From the NCBI GenBank assembly GCA_009684525.1, contig WKKR01000002.1:992001-1056000 (forward strand): a DNA stretch of 64,000 nt, given 5' to 3'. Of this stretch, positions 34,779 to 43,434 are shown piece after piece (the first letter of the stretch is position 1; every line of letters begins with the position of its first letter). The notes below the pieces were generated by a model. It saw nothing but the letters and a program-made list of their open reading frames with translations. It searched no databases and was not told the DNA's origin. This DNA comes from Geobacter sp. (lineage in GTDB: Bacteria > Desulfobacterota > Desulfuromonadia > Geobacterales > DSM-12255). A program made the position numbers and the translations under genes.

Positions 34779-35675
34779 ATGGACGCAGAACCTAAAATCA
34801 CCATAATTACTCCTACATTAAATTCAGGAAATGCTATTGAGGCTTGCATCCGTAGTGTTGCTGGCCAGAAATATAAGAATATAGAGCATTTGATTGTTGA
34901 TGGCCTGTCGACTGATAAAACCCTCGATATCGTGCAGAATTATGCGAAGCAGTACCCCCATATTCGATTTGTTTCTGAAAAAGACATCGGGATATATGAT
35001 GCCATGAACAAGGGAATCGACCTTGCCAACGGTGAGTGGATTTATTTCCTTGGTAGCGATGACCTGTTTCATTCAGAAACTGTATTGGAAGAGATATTCG
35101 GCGTAGAAGGGATATCTCAATATGATTTCGTATATGGCAACGTGATCTGGGGGGATACCGGTACACTGTATGACGGTAAATTCTCTCTACTGAAGCTGAT
35201 GGAGAAAAATATCTGCCATCAAGCGATCATCTATAAAAAGGAGCTATTCTATAAACTGGGCAAATTCGATACCGATTATAAAACGTGGGCTGATTGGTTG
35301 TTTAATATCAAATGTTTTACATTGCACGGCATTAAAATCAATTATATCGATATAGTTCTGGCTAAATTTGCATTTGGAGGTCATTCAAGTCTTAAAGTTG
35401 TAGATGATTATTTCATTAATAATAAAGAAAAATTATTTAAAACGTATTTTACAGAAGAGTATATAGATATAAACAATAGATTATGTCGTATCGAAACTGA
35501 ATTGACAGAAAAACGACATTTGGTCGATGAGCAGGCAAACCAGTTGTCAGAGAAAGATGCACTGATTTGTGCCTTGAATAACCGGATTGATGCACTGCTG
35601 GGGTCCTTTTCGTGGAGAGTAACACGCCCCGTACGTGCATTAGCTGATCTGTTTATGCCCAAAGGGAACAAATGA
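34779..35675 (+). CDS. Family 2 glycosyltransferase (WcaA-like)
   Basis: 298 aa from ATG 34779. GT2 motifs: KITIITPTLNSGNAIEACIRS, VDGLSTDKTLDIV, IGIYDAMNKGIDLANGEWIYFLGSDD. The C-terminal third has a coiled stretch (LTEKRHLVDEQANQLSEKDA) and a terminal FSWRVTRPVRALADLF tail like that of the preceding glycosyltransferase. The IYDAMNKG motif is common in colanic-acid and O-antigen enzymes. Confidence 0.82.
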   Translation: MDAEPKITIITPTLNSGNAIEACIRSVAGQKYKNIEHLIVDGLSTDKTLDIVQNYAKQYPHIRFVSEKDIGIYDAMNKGIDLANGEWIYFLGSDDLFHSETVLEEIFGVEGISQYDFVYGNVIWGDTGTLYDGKFSLLKLMEKNICHQAIIYKKELFYKLGKFDTDYKTWADWLFNIKCFTLHGIKINYIDIVLAKFAFGGHSSLKVVDDYFINNKEKLFKTYFTEEYIDINNRLCRIETELTEKRHLVDEQANQLSEKDALICALNNRIDALLGSFSWRVTRPVRALADLFMPKGNK

Positions 35676-35714
35676 GCCACTTATGTAATACATGCGTGGC
35701 AGAGGGGAGTTGTT

Positions 35715-37007
35715 TTGATTGAACGGTTTAAAAATGCTTGCCGCTATCGACGACTATTCGGGAATCGAGCGTTAGTTCGTCTTGTTGTAGAGACTTTAAA
35801 GAATAAAGGTGCTCCTGTTGTGCCGTCTTACCATGATAGTGATAAAGGGAACGCTAGAGAGTTGGTCAGTTCACGTTTCGCCTCGTGTTCACCCTTGAAG
35901 GTTTATTCGACACCGGCAGCAGACGCCAGGCGTATCAGTATCGTTACCGATAGCATCAATAGCGGCAGTCTTTATGGCGGAGTCGGGACAGCTATGATCA
36001 TTGCCGCGTTGCTTGCGGAATCGATGAACGCGCGATTGAGAATAATCACTCGCACTGAGCCTTCCAAGCCTGGCAATCTACAGCACGTTCTTGGGACATA
36101 CGGCATTGCTCTCCAGGACGACGTGGAATTCGTATTCGCGCCATTCAGCAACAATTACCATGAATTCGATTTCTTTTATGGGGAGATATTCATTACTACG
36201 TCATGGTGGACGACGGCTGCAACCATGGCGAGCATACCCCATGACTCAATTATCTACCTGCTTCAGGAAGACGAGCGGATGTTTTATTCCTATGGCGATG
36301 ACCATCTCCACTGCTCAACTGTTCTTAAAAGCACGGGAATCCGTTTCGTAATCAATACACGGCTTCTGTTTGACCACTTTACAGCAGAAGGATTCACAAA
36401 TATCGTCGAGAATGGTATTTGGTTCGAGCCTGCATTTCCGTCTGAGGTATTCTACCCCCGGGCTGATAAAAATCGAAGTAAGCGAACCCTGATATTTTAT
36501 GCTCGACCCTACAACCTGCGCAACCTCTTTTATTTTGGCCTGGATCTTTTGGAGACGGCGGTTTCACGAGGTATTATTGATCTTGAAAAATGGGATATTT
36601 TGTTTGTTGGCAAGGATATCCCAAAGGTCATTATCGGTGGAACAATTAGCCCCGAAATCCGAGAAAATCTGGCATGGGCTGAATATGCTGAGTTGATAGG
36701 CCGTGTCGATCTGGGGCTTTGTCTCATGTATACTCCTCATCCGAGTTACCCTCCGCTTGATCTTGCAGCCAGCGGAGCGGTAGTGGTGACCAACAGGTTT
36801 GGCAACAAACGCGATCTTGCCAGCTATTCAGCCAATATTGTTTGCGAGGAACTCTGCAGTGAGTCAATGTTGGAGGCTCTTGAGGCTGGGATACATCTTG
36901 CCATGGATGAGACCACACGGAGTTCAAATCATGCCAATAGCGGGCTTGGTCGCAATTGGCGATCATCCACTGCCGGTATCATACAGGCCCTTTCGAGAAA
37001 ACCCTGA
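35715..37007 (+). CDS. WsaF-like rhamnan-type glycosyltransferase
   Basis: 430 aa, GT-B fold. Motifs ISIVTDSINSGSLYGGVGTAM, IIYLLQEDERMFYSYGD, WFEPAFPSEVFYPR and RTLIFYARPYNLRNLFYFGLDLL resemble WsaF-type rhamnosyltransferases. The donor loop is GLCLMYTPHPSYPPLDLAASGAVVVTN. The start is TTG 35715, supported by AGGGGAG six bases upstream. The stop overlaps the next start (TGATG). Rhamnose is a reasonable guess for the sugar, not proof. Confidence 0.78.
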   Translation: MIERFKNACRYRRLFGNRALVRLVVETLKNKGAPVVPSYHDSDKGNARELVSSRFASCSPLKVYSTPAADARRISIVTDSINSGSLYGGVGTAMIIAALLAESMNARLRIITRTEPSKPGNLQHVLGTYGIALQDDVEFVFAPFSNNYHEFDFFYGEIFITTSWWTTAATMASIPHDSIIYLLQEDERMFYSYGDDHLHCSTVLKSTGIRFVINTRLLFDHFTAEGFTNIVENGIWFEPAFPSEVFYPRADKNRSKRTLIFYARPYNLRNLFYFGLDLLETAVSRGIIDLEKWDILFVGKDIPKVIIGGTISPEIRENLAWAEYAELIGRVDLGLCLMYTPHPSYPPLDLAASGAVVVTNRFGNKRDLASYSANIVCEELCSESMLEALEAGIHLAMDETTRSSNHANSGLGRNWRSSTAGIIQALSRKP

Positions 37008-38179
37008 TGTTTTCGTTACTTTCATTAGCGCCTGCCTTTCCATATACTGACCCCTGGTGTCAAGGGCTTACGGAACGGCTGCGCATGCTTTGGAGGCGTA
37101 AACGCAGGGTGGCCTATTTTTACGATCTGCCGAACAACAGCACGTTCCGCTATCGAGCCTATAACATGGTGCAGGTGCTCAATGCCATCAAACATGAAAT
37201 TTCCGCATCATATTTCTTCATGTCTGACCTGCACCGGATTGACGAAATCGCTGATGCTGCCGATATCCTGGTCATTTGCAGAACCTGCTACGATAATCGT
37301 GTAAATCAGGTAATTACAGCATTTCACAACCGCCGGAAGAGGGTTTTGTTCGATGTCGATGATCTGGTTTTTGACACTGACTTTGCCCCGCTAATTCTGA
37401 CCACCCTTGATCAAGATCCTGATAACCCTAACGTATGGGATTACTGGTTTTCGTATTGCAGCCGGATGGGCGCAACCCTCAAATTATGTGATGGTGCAAT
37501 AACGACTAACGAATTCCTGGCTGGCCATATTCAGAAATTTTCCGGTTTGCCGGTTTCAGTTGTACCCAACTTCATCAATAAAGAACAATTGGAGCTTTCA
37601 GACCAGCTTTACAAGGCTAAGGCGACCTTGAAGCCTGGTGAGGACGGCATGGTCCATTTTGGGTATTTCAGCGGCTCCCCCTCTCATAACCGCGATTTTG
37701 CTTTGGTGATCCCTGCGCTTGAATCTATCCTTGAAGAGCGTAAGGATACGGGGCTCGTGGTTGTTGGATACATTGAGGCTGGCCCGACACTTAAGCGCTT
37801 CAGTTCACGGGTGAGCTATTATCCATTTCACGATTATGTCAATTTGCAGCGACTTGTTGCATCAGTCGAATTCAACCTTATTCCACTTCAATACAATACT
37901 TTCACTAATTGCAAGTCGGAACTCAAGTATTTCGAGGCAGCCATAGTCGGTACACAAAGTATTGCTTCTCCTTCTTACGCGTATGCCAAGGCAATTGTCG
38001 ATGGTGAGACTGGATATATATCCCAAGCATTTTCTTGGGAGAAAGCGATACGAACTGCCCTTGATGGTCTGGGTACCTATCGGGAGATGGCAGAACGTGC
38101 CTATGTTGATGCCCGCGAACGGTACGCCTGGTTCAATCAATGTGAGCGTATTCTCGACTCGCTTGACATAATTAGATAA
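37007..38179 (+). CDS. Family 4-like glycosyltransferase
   Basis: 390 aa. After a short leader it reads RVAYFYDLPNNSTFRYRAYNMVQVL, then RVLFDVDDLVFD, SVVPNFINKEQLEL, HFGYFSGSPSHNRDFALVIPAL and a donor part SELKYFEAAIVGTQSIASPSYAY. This is a GT-B glycosyltransferase often found beside WsaF-like enzymes. ATG 37007 overlaps the previous stop; an upstream in-frame ATG at 36956 would overlap the preceding gene by 52 bases and is less likely. Confidence 0.78.
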   Translation: MFSLLSLAPAFPYTDPWCQGLTERLRMLWRRKRRVAYFYDLPNNSTFRYRAYNMVQVLNAIKHEISASYFFMSDLHRIDEIADAADILVICRTCYDNRVNQVITAFHNRRKRVLFDVDDLVFDTDFAPLILTTLDQDPDNPNVWDYWFSYCSRMGATLKLCDGAITTNEFLAGHIQKFSGLPVSVVPNFINKEQLELSDQLYKAKATLKPGEDGMVHFGYFSGSPSHNRDFALVIPALESILEERKDTGLVVVGYIEAGPTLKRFSSRVSYYPFHDYVNLQRLVASVEFNLIPLQYNTFTNCKSELKYFEAAIVGTQSIASPSYAYAKAIVDGETGYISQAFSWEKAIRTALDGLGTYREMAERAYVDARERYAWFNQCERILDSLDIIR

Positions 38180-38562
38180 TTGCAGTTTTGCCCGATTCAT
38201 GATGCGGGCCATGATCGGATTCATGGTTGAACGGTACGGCGCATTAGAGGATCAGGGGGCTCACTCTCCTGTGCTTGCTGATGGCTAATGCTGTGAAATT
38301 TGGAAGGTTATCACATTCAATTTCCTGTAAGGCCGAAGCGGGAAAATTTGCTTAGCCAAAGGCAGCATGGCATCACGCTGACAGCAGTTTGGGCTTATGA
38401 TTCATTGTGGTGCGGTGACGATGATAATCAACTGCCTGTAGGCACAGCATGTGGCGGCCCTGTAGGTGCTGCTGGTGCTGACGACAAACGTGGTCGTGGT
38501 GTCATATTGCCATGGCAGCGTAATAAGGGATTGGGTTGCATTATACCGGGACAAGTCCAGCA
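38180..38562. other. Intergenic stretch without recognisable gene
   Basis: About 380 bases. The open frame 38300-38578 gives a 92-aa sequence with no known motif and overlaps the next gene, so it is not called. No terminator or clear promoter is seen. It could be decayed coding sequence between imported blocks. Confidence 0.35.
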
Positions 38563-39516
38563 ATGGGGTGTTCAGTAGCGATTCTTCTCGCCACTTACAA
38601 CGGCGCGGCATTCCTTCCAGAACAATTGGACTCGCTGATCATCCAAACCAATCGAGATTGGTGTCTCTTGGTTAGTGATGACAACTCGACGGATGCAACC
38701 CCTGAAATCATCGCTTCGTATCGGGAGACGCACCCGGCAGTTATCACGACTGTCCCAAATACTGGCGCCCAACTTGGTGCATGTCGCAATTTCGGTTATT
38801 TGCTGGAACAGACTGATGCACCATACATCATGTTTTGCGACCAAGATGATGTTTGGCTTTCAGATAAAATAGAGACTACGCTTCAGAAAATGCATGAGTT
38901 GGAGACAGCTTTTGGTCCTGATGCTCCTCTCTTGGTACATTCAGATCTCCGGGTCGTGGACCATGCACTTAGGCCTGTAGCGGATTCTTTGTGGCGGATG
39001 CAAAAGACAAATCCTCATGCCATTAGTCTTAACCGACTACTCATGCAGAATAATGCAACAGGCTGCACCATGATGATAAACAGGGCTCTGCTCGAACTTG
39101 CCTGCCCCATTCCATCATCTGCGCGGATGCATGACTGGTGGCTGATGCTGGTCGCTGGCGCATTCGGCCATATTGCCTTTTTGAATCGGCCAACTATGTT
39201 GTATCGCCAGCATGAAATGAATGACAGCGGTGCAACACATGTAAACTTTCTGACAGAAATTAGTAAAGTTTTTTCGAGGGCCCAGTGGAAAGCCGCACTG
39301 GATCAGCGCACTAAGCTAACAGCTCATTTGAGGCGTCAAGCGGCTGAGTTTCTTGACCGATATCGGGATAGGCTTGACGATCATCTGCAAGAAATAATCA
39401 ATGCTTATCTGCAATTAGGGACGCAAGGCTTCTTCCGGCGACGATTGACAATATTGAGGTATAGGTTCTTTTATGGGAGTTGGCTCGTGAATCTGGGATT
39501 ATTGCTCTTTAGGTAA
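38563..39516 (+). CDS. Family 2 glycosyltransferase, rhamnosyltransferase-like
   Basis: 317 aa. Opening CSVAILLATYNGAAFLPEQL, then VSDDNSTDATPEII, MFCDQDDVWLSDKI (DxD region) and MHDWWLMLVAGAFG; this set is typical of the L-rhamnose alpha-1,3 transferase group of O-antigen loci. ATG 38563 is chosen because the family begins directly before the first strand; a TTG at 38536 is possible. Paralogous to the gene at 40467. Confidence 0.8.
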   Translation: MGCSVAILLATYNGAAFLPEQLDSLIIQTNRDWCLLVSDDNSTDATPEIIASYRETHPAVITTVPNTGAQLGACRNFGYLLEQTDAPYIMFCDQDDVWLSDKIETTLQKMHELETAFGPDAPLLVHSDLRVVDHALRPVADSLWRMQKTNPHAISLNRLLMQNNATGCTMMINRALLELACPIPSSARMHDWWLMLVAGAFGHIAFLNRPTMLYRQHEMNDSGATHVNFLTEISKVFSRAQWKAALDQRTKLTAHLRRQAAEFLDRYRDRLDDHLQEIINAYLQLGTQGFFRRRLTILRYRFFYGSWLVNLGLLLFR

Positions 39517-39520
39517 TGAC

Positions 39521-40399
39521 ATGGATCGAAAATGCAATCAATTCCAAGAGATAGCTGGGAGGGTATTGGCTGTCGAAGTGGTTTACAATGTTGACATAAA
39601 GGAATCAATTACTCTTTTTACACTTGCAGAGAGCCTCAATAGTATCGATACAAAGTTGGATTTGCTCATTTATGACAATAGCAGTGAATCAATGATGAGT
39701 GCAAGTGAAGAACTTCCACCTCAGTTAAACATTATATATATCCACGATTCATCAAATCCAGGTGTCAGTAAAGCCTATAACGAAGGGTTGCAGTTAGCAC
39801 ACAGGCTTGGCAAAAGTTGGCTTCTTCTCCTCGATCAGGATACTTCCTTCCCATCGGATTCTTTGCCTTTGTATTGTGAAGCAATAAATTCAGGTAAGGC
39901 GAATTTATATGCACCGTTCCTCAAGTCAGGCAATGTTACATTATCTCCATGTTCCTTCCGGATGGGGATTGGAGCTCCATTGAAAGAAGTCACTAAAGGC
40001 ACTATGTCTTTGCAGCATCGGTCTATATTGAATAGTGGAATGCTGATCAATGTTGATGCAATGAAAAAAATCGGCGGCTTCGACGAGCGGATACCGCTCG
40101 ATTTTGCCGATCACGACTTTTGCCGCCGTTTCGCTAGCCGCTTCGGCGAGGCGTATATCCTCGATATGGACTGCGGGCACGGCTTCTCCGACCGGGAGGA
40201 GACCCCGCTGGCAAGCGCCCTTGCCCGCTTCACCTTTTTCTGCCAGGGGGCGCGGAACAGTATCCGGTCGCCGCTGGACCGGCTCACCCATCCGCTGGCC
40301 ATGCTGGTGCGGTGCCTGGTCCTCTCCCTGCGCTACCGTACCTTCAGGTTCTGGCCGCTCCTGCTGCGGGGGATGACCGGCCAATCCCGCGATGCATGA
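39521..40399 (+). CDS. Family 2 glycosyltransferase, mosaic gene at the island edge
   Basis: 292 aa. GT2/rhamnosyltransferase motifs: LLIYDNSSESM, SNPGVSKAYNEGLQLA, LLLLDQDTSFPSDSLPLY, GFDERIPLDFADHDFCRR. The first 550 or so bases use A/T-ending codons like the island; from about 40,075 onward nearly every third base is G or C, as in the right flank. The frame is intact and the fold is complete, so recombination seems to have joined two homologous halves. It follows the preceding gene by four bases. Confidence 0.82.
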   Translation: MDRKCNQFQEIAGRVLAVEVVYNVDIKESITLFTLAESLNSIDTKLDLLIYDNSSESMMSASEELPPQLNIIYIHDSSNPGVSKAYNEGLQLAHRLGKSWLLLLDQDTSFPSDSLPLYCEAINSGKANLYAPFLKSGNVTLSPCSFRMGIGAPLKEVTKGTMSLQHRSILNSGMLINVDAMKKIGGFDERIPLDFADHDFCRRFASRFGEAYILDMDCGHGFSDREETPLASALARFTFFCQGARNSIRSPLDRLTHPLAMLVRCLVLSLRYRTFRFWPLLLRGMTGQSRDA

Positions 40400-40466
40400 G
40401 GGACGGATGTCGGGGCTCTGCTGATTGTAAATTGCATTGACAATGTGCATAAACAGGGAAGAACTG

Positions 40467-41228
40467 TTGACCCCCATGGAAATACCGAATCCGCGCATCT
40501 CCGTTTGCATGGCGACCCATAACGGCGAACGCTTCATCGAGGCGCAGCTGGCGTCGATCCTGGCACAACTGGCGCCTTCCGACGAACTGATCGTTTCCGA
40601 TGACGGCTCCACCGACGCCACGGTGGCGATCGTCCGGAGCCATGCCGATCCACGGCTGCGGTTGCTGACCGGGAACTGCTTTTCGAGCCCGGTGCTGAAC
40701 TTCGAGAACGCCCTCACTTACGCATCCGGCGATATCATTGCCCTCTCCGACCAGGACGACGTCTGGCTCCCCAACAAGGTGGCGGTGATCCGCGAGCTCT
40801 TCTCCAGCAAACCGCAGCCGGTCTATCTGACGGTGCTGGACGCCGAGGTCATCGATGCGTCCGGGAACCTCCTCTTTCCTTCCCTGTTGGGCCGGCTGCG
40901 GCGGGCCGGGCCGGGCCTCTTGAAGAATATCGTCGACAATAGCTATATCGGCTGCAGCATGGCGTTTTCGCGGCAGCTGCTGGAGATCGCCCTGCCGTTT
41001 CCTCCCCGCATCCCGATGCACGACATGTGGCTCGGCCTTGTGGCCGAACTGTTCGGCGCCACCGCCTTTGTGCCAGTGAAGACCATGCAGTACCGCAAGC
41101 ACGAGGCGAGCATGACCGACTTCCCAATCCGCTTCATGCCCTGGACGCAGCTCAAGCGGCGCTGGTTCCTGTCGTGGGCCCTGTTGCAGCGGTGGTTTGC
41201 TATGCGTCACAGGATAAACAGGGGGTAG
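40467..41228 (+). CDS. Family 2 glycosyltransferase, rhamnosyltransferase-like
   Basis: 253 aa from TTG 40467, which has GGGAAGA five bases upstream; ATG 40443 or ATG 40476 are alternatives. Motifs: RISVCMATHNGERFIEAQLASIL, VSDDGSTDATVAIV, ALSDQDDVWLPNKV, MHDMWLGLVAELFG. It is the same subfamily as 38563 but GC-rich and shorter at the C-terminus. First gene wholly in the GC-rich right block. Confidence 0.82.
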   Translation: MTPMEIPNPRISVCMATHNGERFIEAQLASILAQLAPSDELIVSDDGSTDATVAIVRSHADPRLRLLTGNCFSSPVLNFENALTYASGDIIALSDQDDVWLPNKVAVIRELFSSKPQPVYLTVLDAEVIDASGNLLFPSLLGRLRRAGPGLLKNIVDNSYIGCSMAFSRQLLEIALPFPPRIPMHDMWLGLVAELFGATAFVPVKTMQYRKHEASMTDFPIRFMPWTQLKRRWFLSWALLQRWFAMRHRINRG

Positions 41229-41235
41229 GGGCGGT

Positions 41236-42267
41236 ATGCCGCGAGTCTCGATCATCATCGTCAACTGGAACGGCCTGCACCACCTGGAGGAGTGCCTGGA
41301 GAGCATTGCCGCCCAGACGTTTCGCCAGTTCGAGGTGGTGCTGGTCGACAACGGTTCAACGGACGGCTCCGCTCCGTTCCTGCGGGAGCGCTTCCCCTGG
41401 GTCAGGCTCGTGGAGCTGCCGCAAAACACGGGGTTCGCAACCGGCAACAACCGGGGTTTCGAGCAGGCCCGGGGTGAGTTCGTCGTTACCCTGAACAACG
41501 ACACCCGGGTTGACCCGGCTTGGCTCGCCGAACTGGTGCGGGTCGCCGACGGGAACCCGGCCGTGGGGATGGTGGGGTGCCGGATCTGCTCCCATGCCGA
41601 TCCGGACGTGATCGATTCGATGGGGTTCGGCATCTGCCGCGACGGCATGTCACGCGGCATGCATCGCTTCAGGCGGTTTTCGGAACTCTCTCCTGTGCCG
41701 CCGGTCCTGGACATCCTCCTCCCCAGCGCCTGCGCCGCCCTCTACCGGCGGGCCATGCTGGAGAAGACCGGCTTTTTCGACGACGATTTCTTCGCCTATG
41801 CCGAGGACACCGACCTGGGGCTCAGGGGGCGGCGTGCCGGTTGGGGCGCCGTTCTTGCATCAAATGCGAAGGTACTGCACAAATATTCGCAGACAGGCGG
41901 CAGCTTTTCGCCGCTCAAGCTCTATCTGGTGGAGCGCAACCACTACTGGGTCGCCGTGAAGAACTTCCCCCCTGCAGCCCTCCTGCAGCTCCCCTTTTTT
42001 ACGCTGCAGCGCTACGCGGTGCAGGCCGGGCTGGTTGCCGGCGCATCCGGTTCCGGCGAGGCTTTTCGCGGGAGTGGCCGCAAGGGTGAGCTCATGGGGG
42101 CGGCCATGAGAGGGGTGCGCGACGCCATCCTCGGCCTGCCTGCCTGCCTCGCCAAACGACGGCAGATTGCAGCCAAAGCGAGTATTTCTCATGAAGAGAT
42201 GGCGGCCCTCTTGCGCAGTTATCCGCTGTCGTTCAGGGAACTCTTGACCGAAGCGGGCAAGCGGTGA
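41236..42267 (+). CDS. Family 2 glycosyltransferase (WbbL-like)
   Basis: 343 aa. Motifs: RVSIIIVNWNGLHHLEECL, VDNGSTDGSAPFL, NTGFATGNNRGFEQARGEFV, LNNDTRVDPAWL, FFDDDFFAYAEDTDLGLRGRRAGW. This is the WbbL/rhamnosyltransferase type of GT2, with the typical FAY.ED.D base region. The C-terminal 100 residues form an amphipathic helical tail. It starts seven bases after the previous gene. Confidence 0.86.
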   Translation: MPRVSIIIVNWNGLHHLEECLESIAAQTFRQFEVVLVDNGSTDGSAPFLRERFPWVRLVELPQNTGFATGNNRGFEQARGEFVVTLNNDTRVDPAWLAELVRVADGNPAVGMVGCRICSHADPDVIDSMGFGICRDGMSRGMHRFRRFSELSPVPPVLDILLPSACAALYRRAMLEKTGFFDDDFFAYAEDTDLGLRGRRAGWGAVLASNAKVLHKYSQTGGSFSPLKLYLVERNHYWVAVKNFPPAALLQLPFFTLQRYAVQAGLVAGASGSGEAFRGSGRKGELMGAAMRGVRDAILGLPACLAKRRQIAAKASISHEEMAALLRSYPLSFRELLTEAGKR

Positions 42268-42309
42268 ACAGGTCTGCCAGCCGTTACGTGACCGGGCCAT
42301 GGGAGCAGC

Positions 42310-43377
42310 ATGATCACCTTTGATAAAATCCAGCTCTTTTCCCTTGCCTTCAGCGTGGGTATCTTTGCGTTCATCTTCGGGTTGGTGCAGCGGCGCCGGG
42401 TGAAGGAGGAATACTCCATCCTCTGGTTCTGCATGAGCCTCTTCTTCATCTACCTCTCCATCGACAAGCATGCCATCGACCGCTTCGGCGACTTGTTCGG
42501 CGTGGCATACAAGCCGAGCATCCTGATGCTCTTCACCACCGCCTTTTCCTTCCTGGTGCTGATCCATATCTCCATCGTCATTACCCGGCTTACCGACCAG
42601 AATAATGAACTGATCCAGGAGCTGGGACTGCGGAACCTGGACGAAGATGCCACAACCGGCCAACGGGCGGAACTGCTGGTCATCATACCCGCCTACAACG
42701 AGGCTTCCAGCATTGCTGCGGTGATTGCCGACCTGCGCAGCCTGGCGATGCCGCTGGACATCCTGGTGGTCAACGACGGTTCACGCGACCGGACGAGCGT
42801 CGTGGCTCGCGCCGAAGGGGTGCGGGTGATCGATCTCCCCAAGAACCTCGGCATCGGCGGTGCAGTCCAGACCGGCTTCAAGTATGCCGATCGCCATGAC
42901 TATGCCATGGCGGTCCAGTTCGATGGCGACGGCCAGCACATTGCGGCGGAGATCCCCAAACTGCTTGCGGTCATGCGGGAGCAGCAGGCAAATGTGACGA
43001 TCGGGTCGCGTTTCATGGGGTGGACCGAGGGGTACCGCTCCACCTTCATGCGCAGGTTCGGCATCCACCTGTTCGACGCCGTCAACTCGATCCTCATCGG
43101 CCAACGCGTAACCGACAACACCTCCGGGTTCCGCGCCTATGACAGCCGGGCCATCCACTTCCTGGCGCGGCACTACCCGGTGGATTACCCGGAACCGGAG
43201 GCGGTCATCCTGCTCGGCAAGAACGAGTTCCGGCTGGCCGAGGCCTCCATCCGGATGCGCGAACGTCAGGCAGGGACATCGTCGATCTCCGCCATGAACG
43301 GCATCTACTACATGGTCAAGGTGCTGCTCGCCATTGTCATGACAGCGATGCGCAAGCCGATCGATGATGGCGAATGA
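42310..43377 (+). CDS. DUF2304-glycosyltransferase 2 fusion
   Basis: 355 aa. Residues 1-100 have three hydrophobic segments with QRRRVKEEYSILWFCMSLFFIYLS and ISIVITRLTDQN, matching the small membrane protein DUF2304. After a linker, residues 120-345 are a GT2 domain: LLVIIPAYNEASSIAAVI, VVNDGSRDRT, LGIGGAVQTGFKYA, VQFDGDGQH, then DNTSGFRAYDSRAI. In many genomes these two are separate neighbouring genes, so the fusion strongly suggests that they work as one membrane complex making polyprenyl-phosphate sugar. Confidence 0.86.
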   Translation: MITFDKIQLFSLAFSVGIFAFIFGLVQRRRVKEEYSILWFCMSLFFIYLSIDKHAIDRFGDLFGVAYKPSILMLFTTAFSFLVLIHISIVITRLTDQNNELIQELGLRNLDEDATTGQRAELLVIIPAYNEASSIAAVIADLRSLAMPLDILVVNDGSRDRTSVVARAEGVRVIDLPKNLGIGGAVQTGFKYADRHDYAMAVQFDGDGQHIAAEIPKLLAVMREQQANVTIGSRFMGWTEGYRSTFMRRFGIHLFDAVNSILIGQRVTDNTSGFRAYDSRAIHFLARHYPVDYPEPEAVILLGKNEFRLAEASIRMRERQAGTSSISAMNGIYYMVKVLLAIVMTAMRKPIDDGE

Positions 43378-43398
43378 CCCAGAATCTGCATCTTCCGC

Positions 43399-43427
43399 TT
43401 GACTTGACGCCTGTTTCCCGGTACCGT
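43399..43427 (+). promoter_or_regulatory. Candidate promoter of the regulator-rfb operon
   Basis: TTGACT (43399-43404), 17-base spacer, TACCGT (43422-43427). The start codon is at 43435, so a transcript from this promoter would have almost no leader, and no ribosome site is present. Leaderless translation is possible. Confidence 0.4.
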
Positions 43428-43434
43428 TCACGAT

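Noticed and set aside
38300-38578. 92-codon open frame
   Set aside because: Overlaps the start of a clear glycosyltransferase gene and has no motif.
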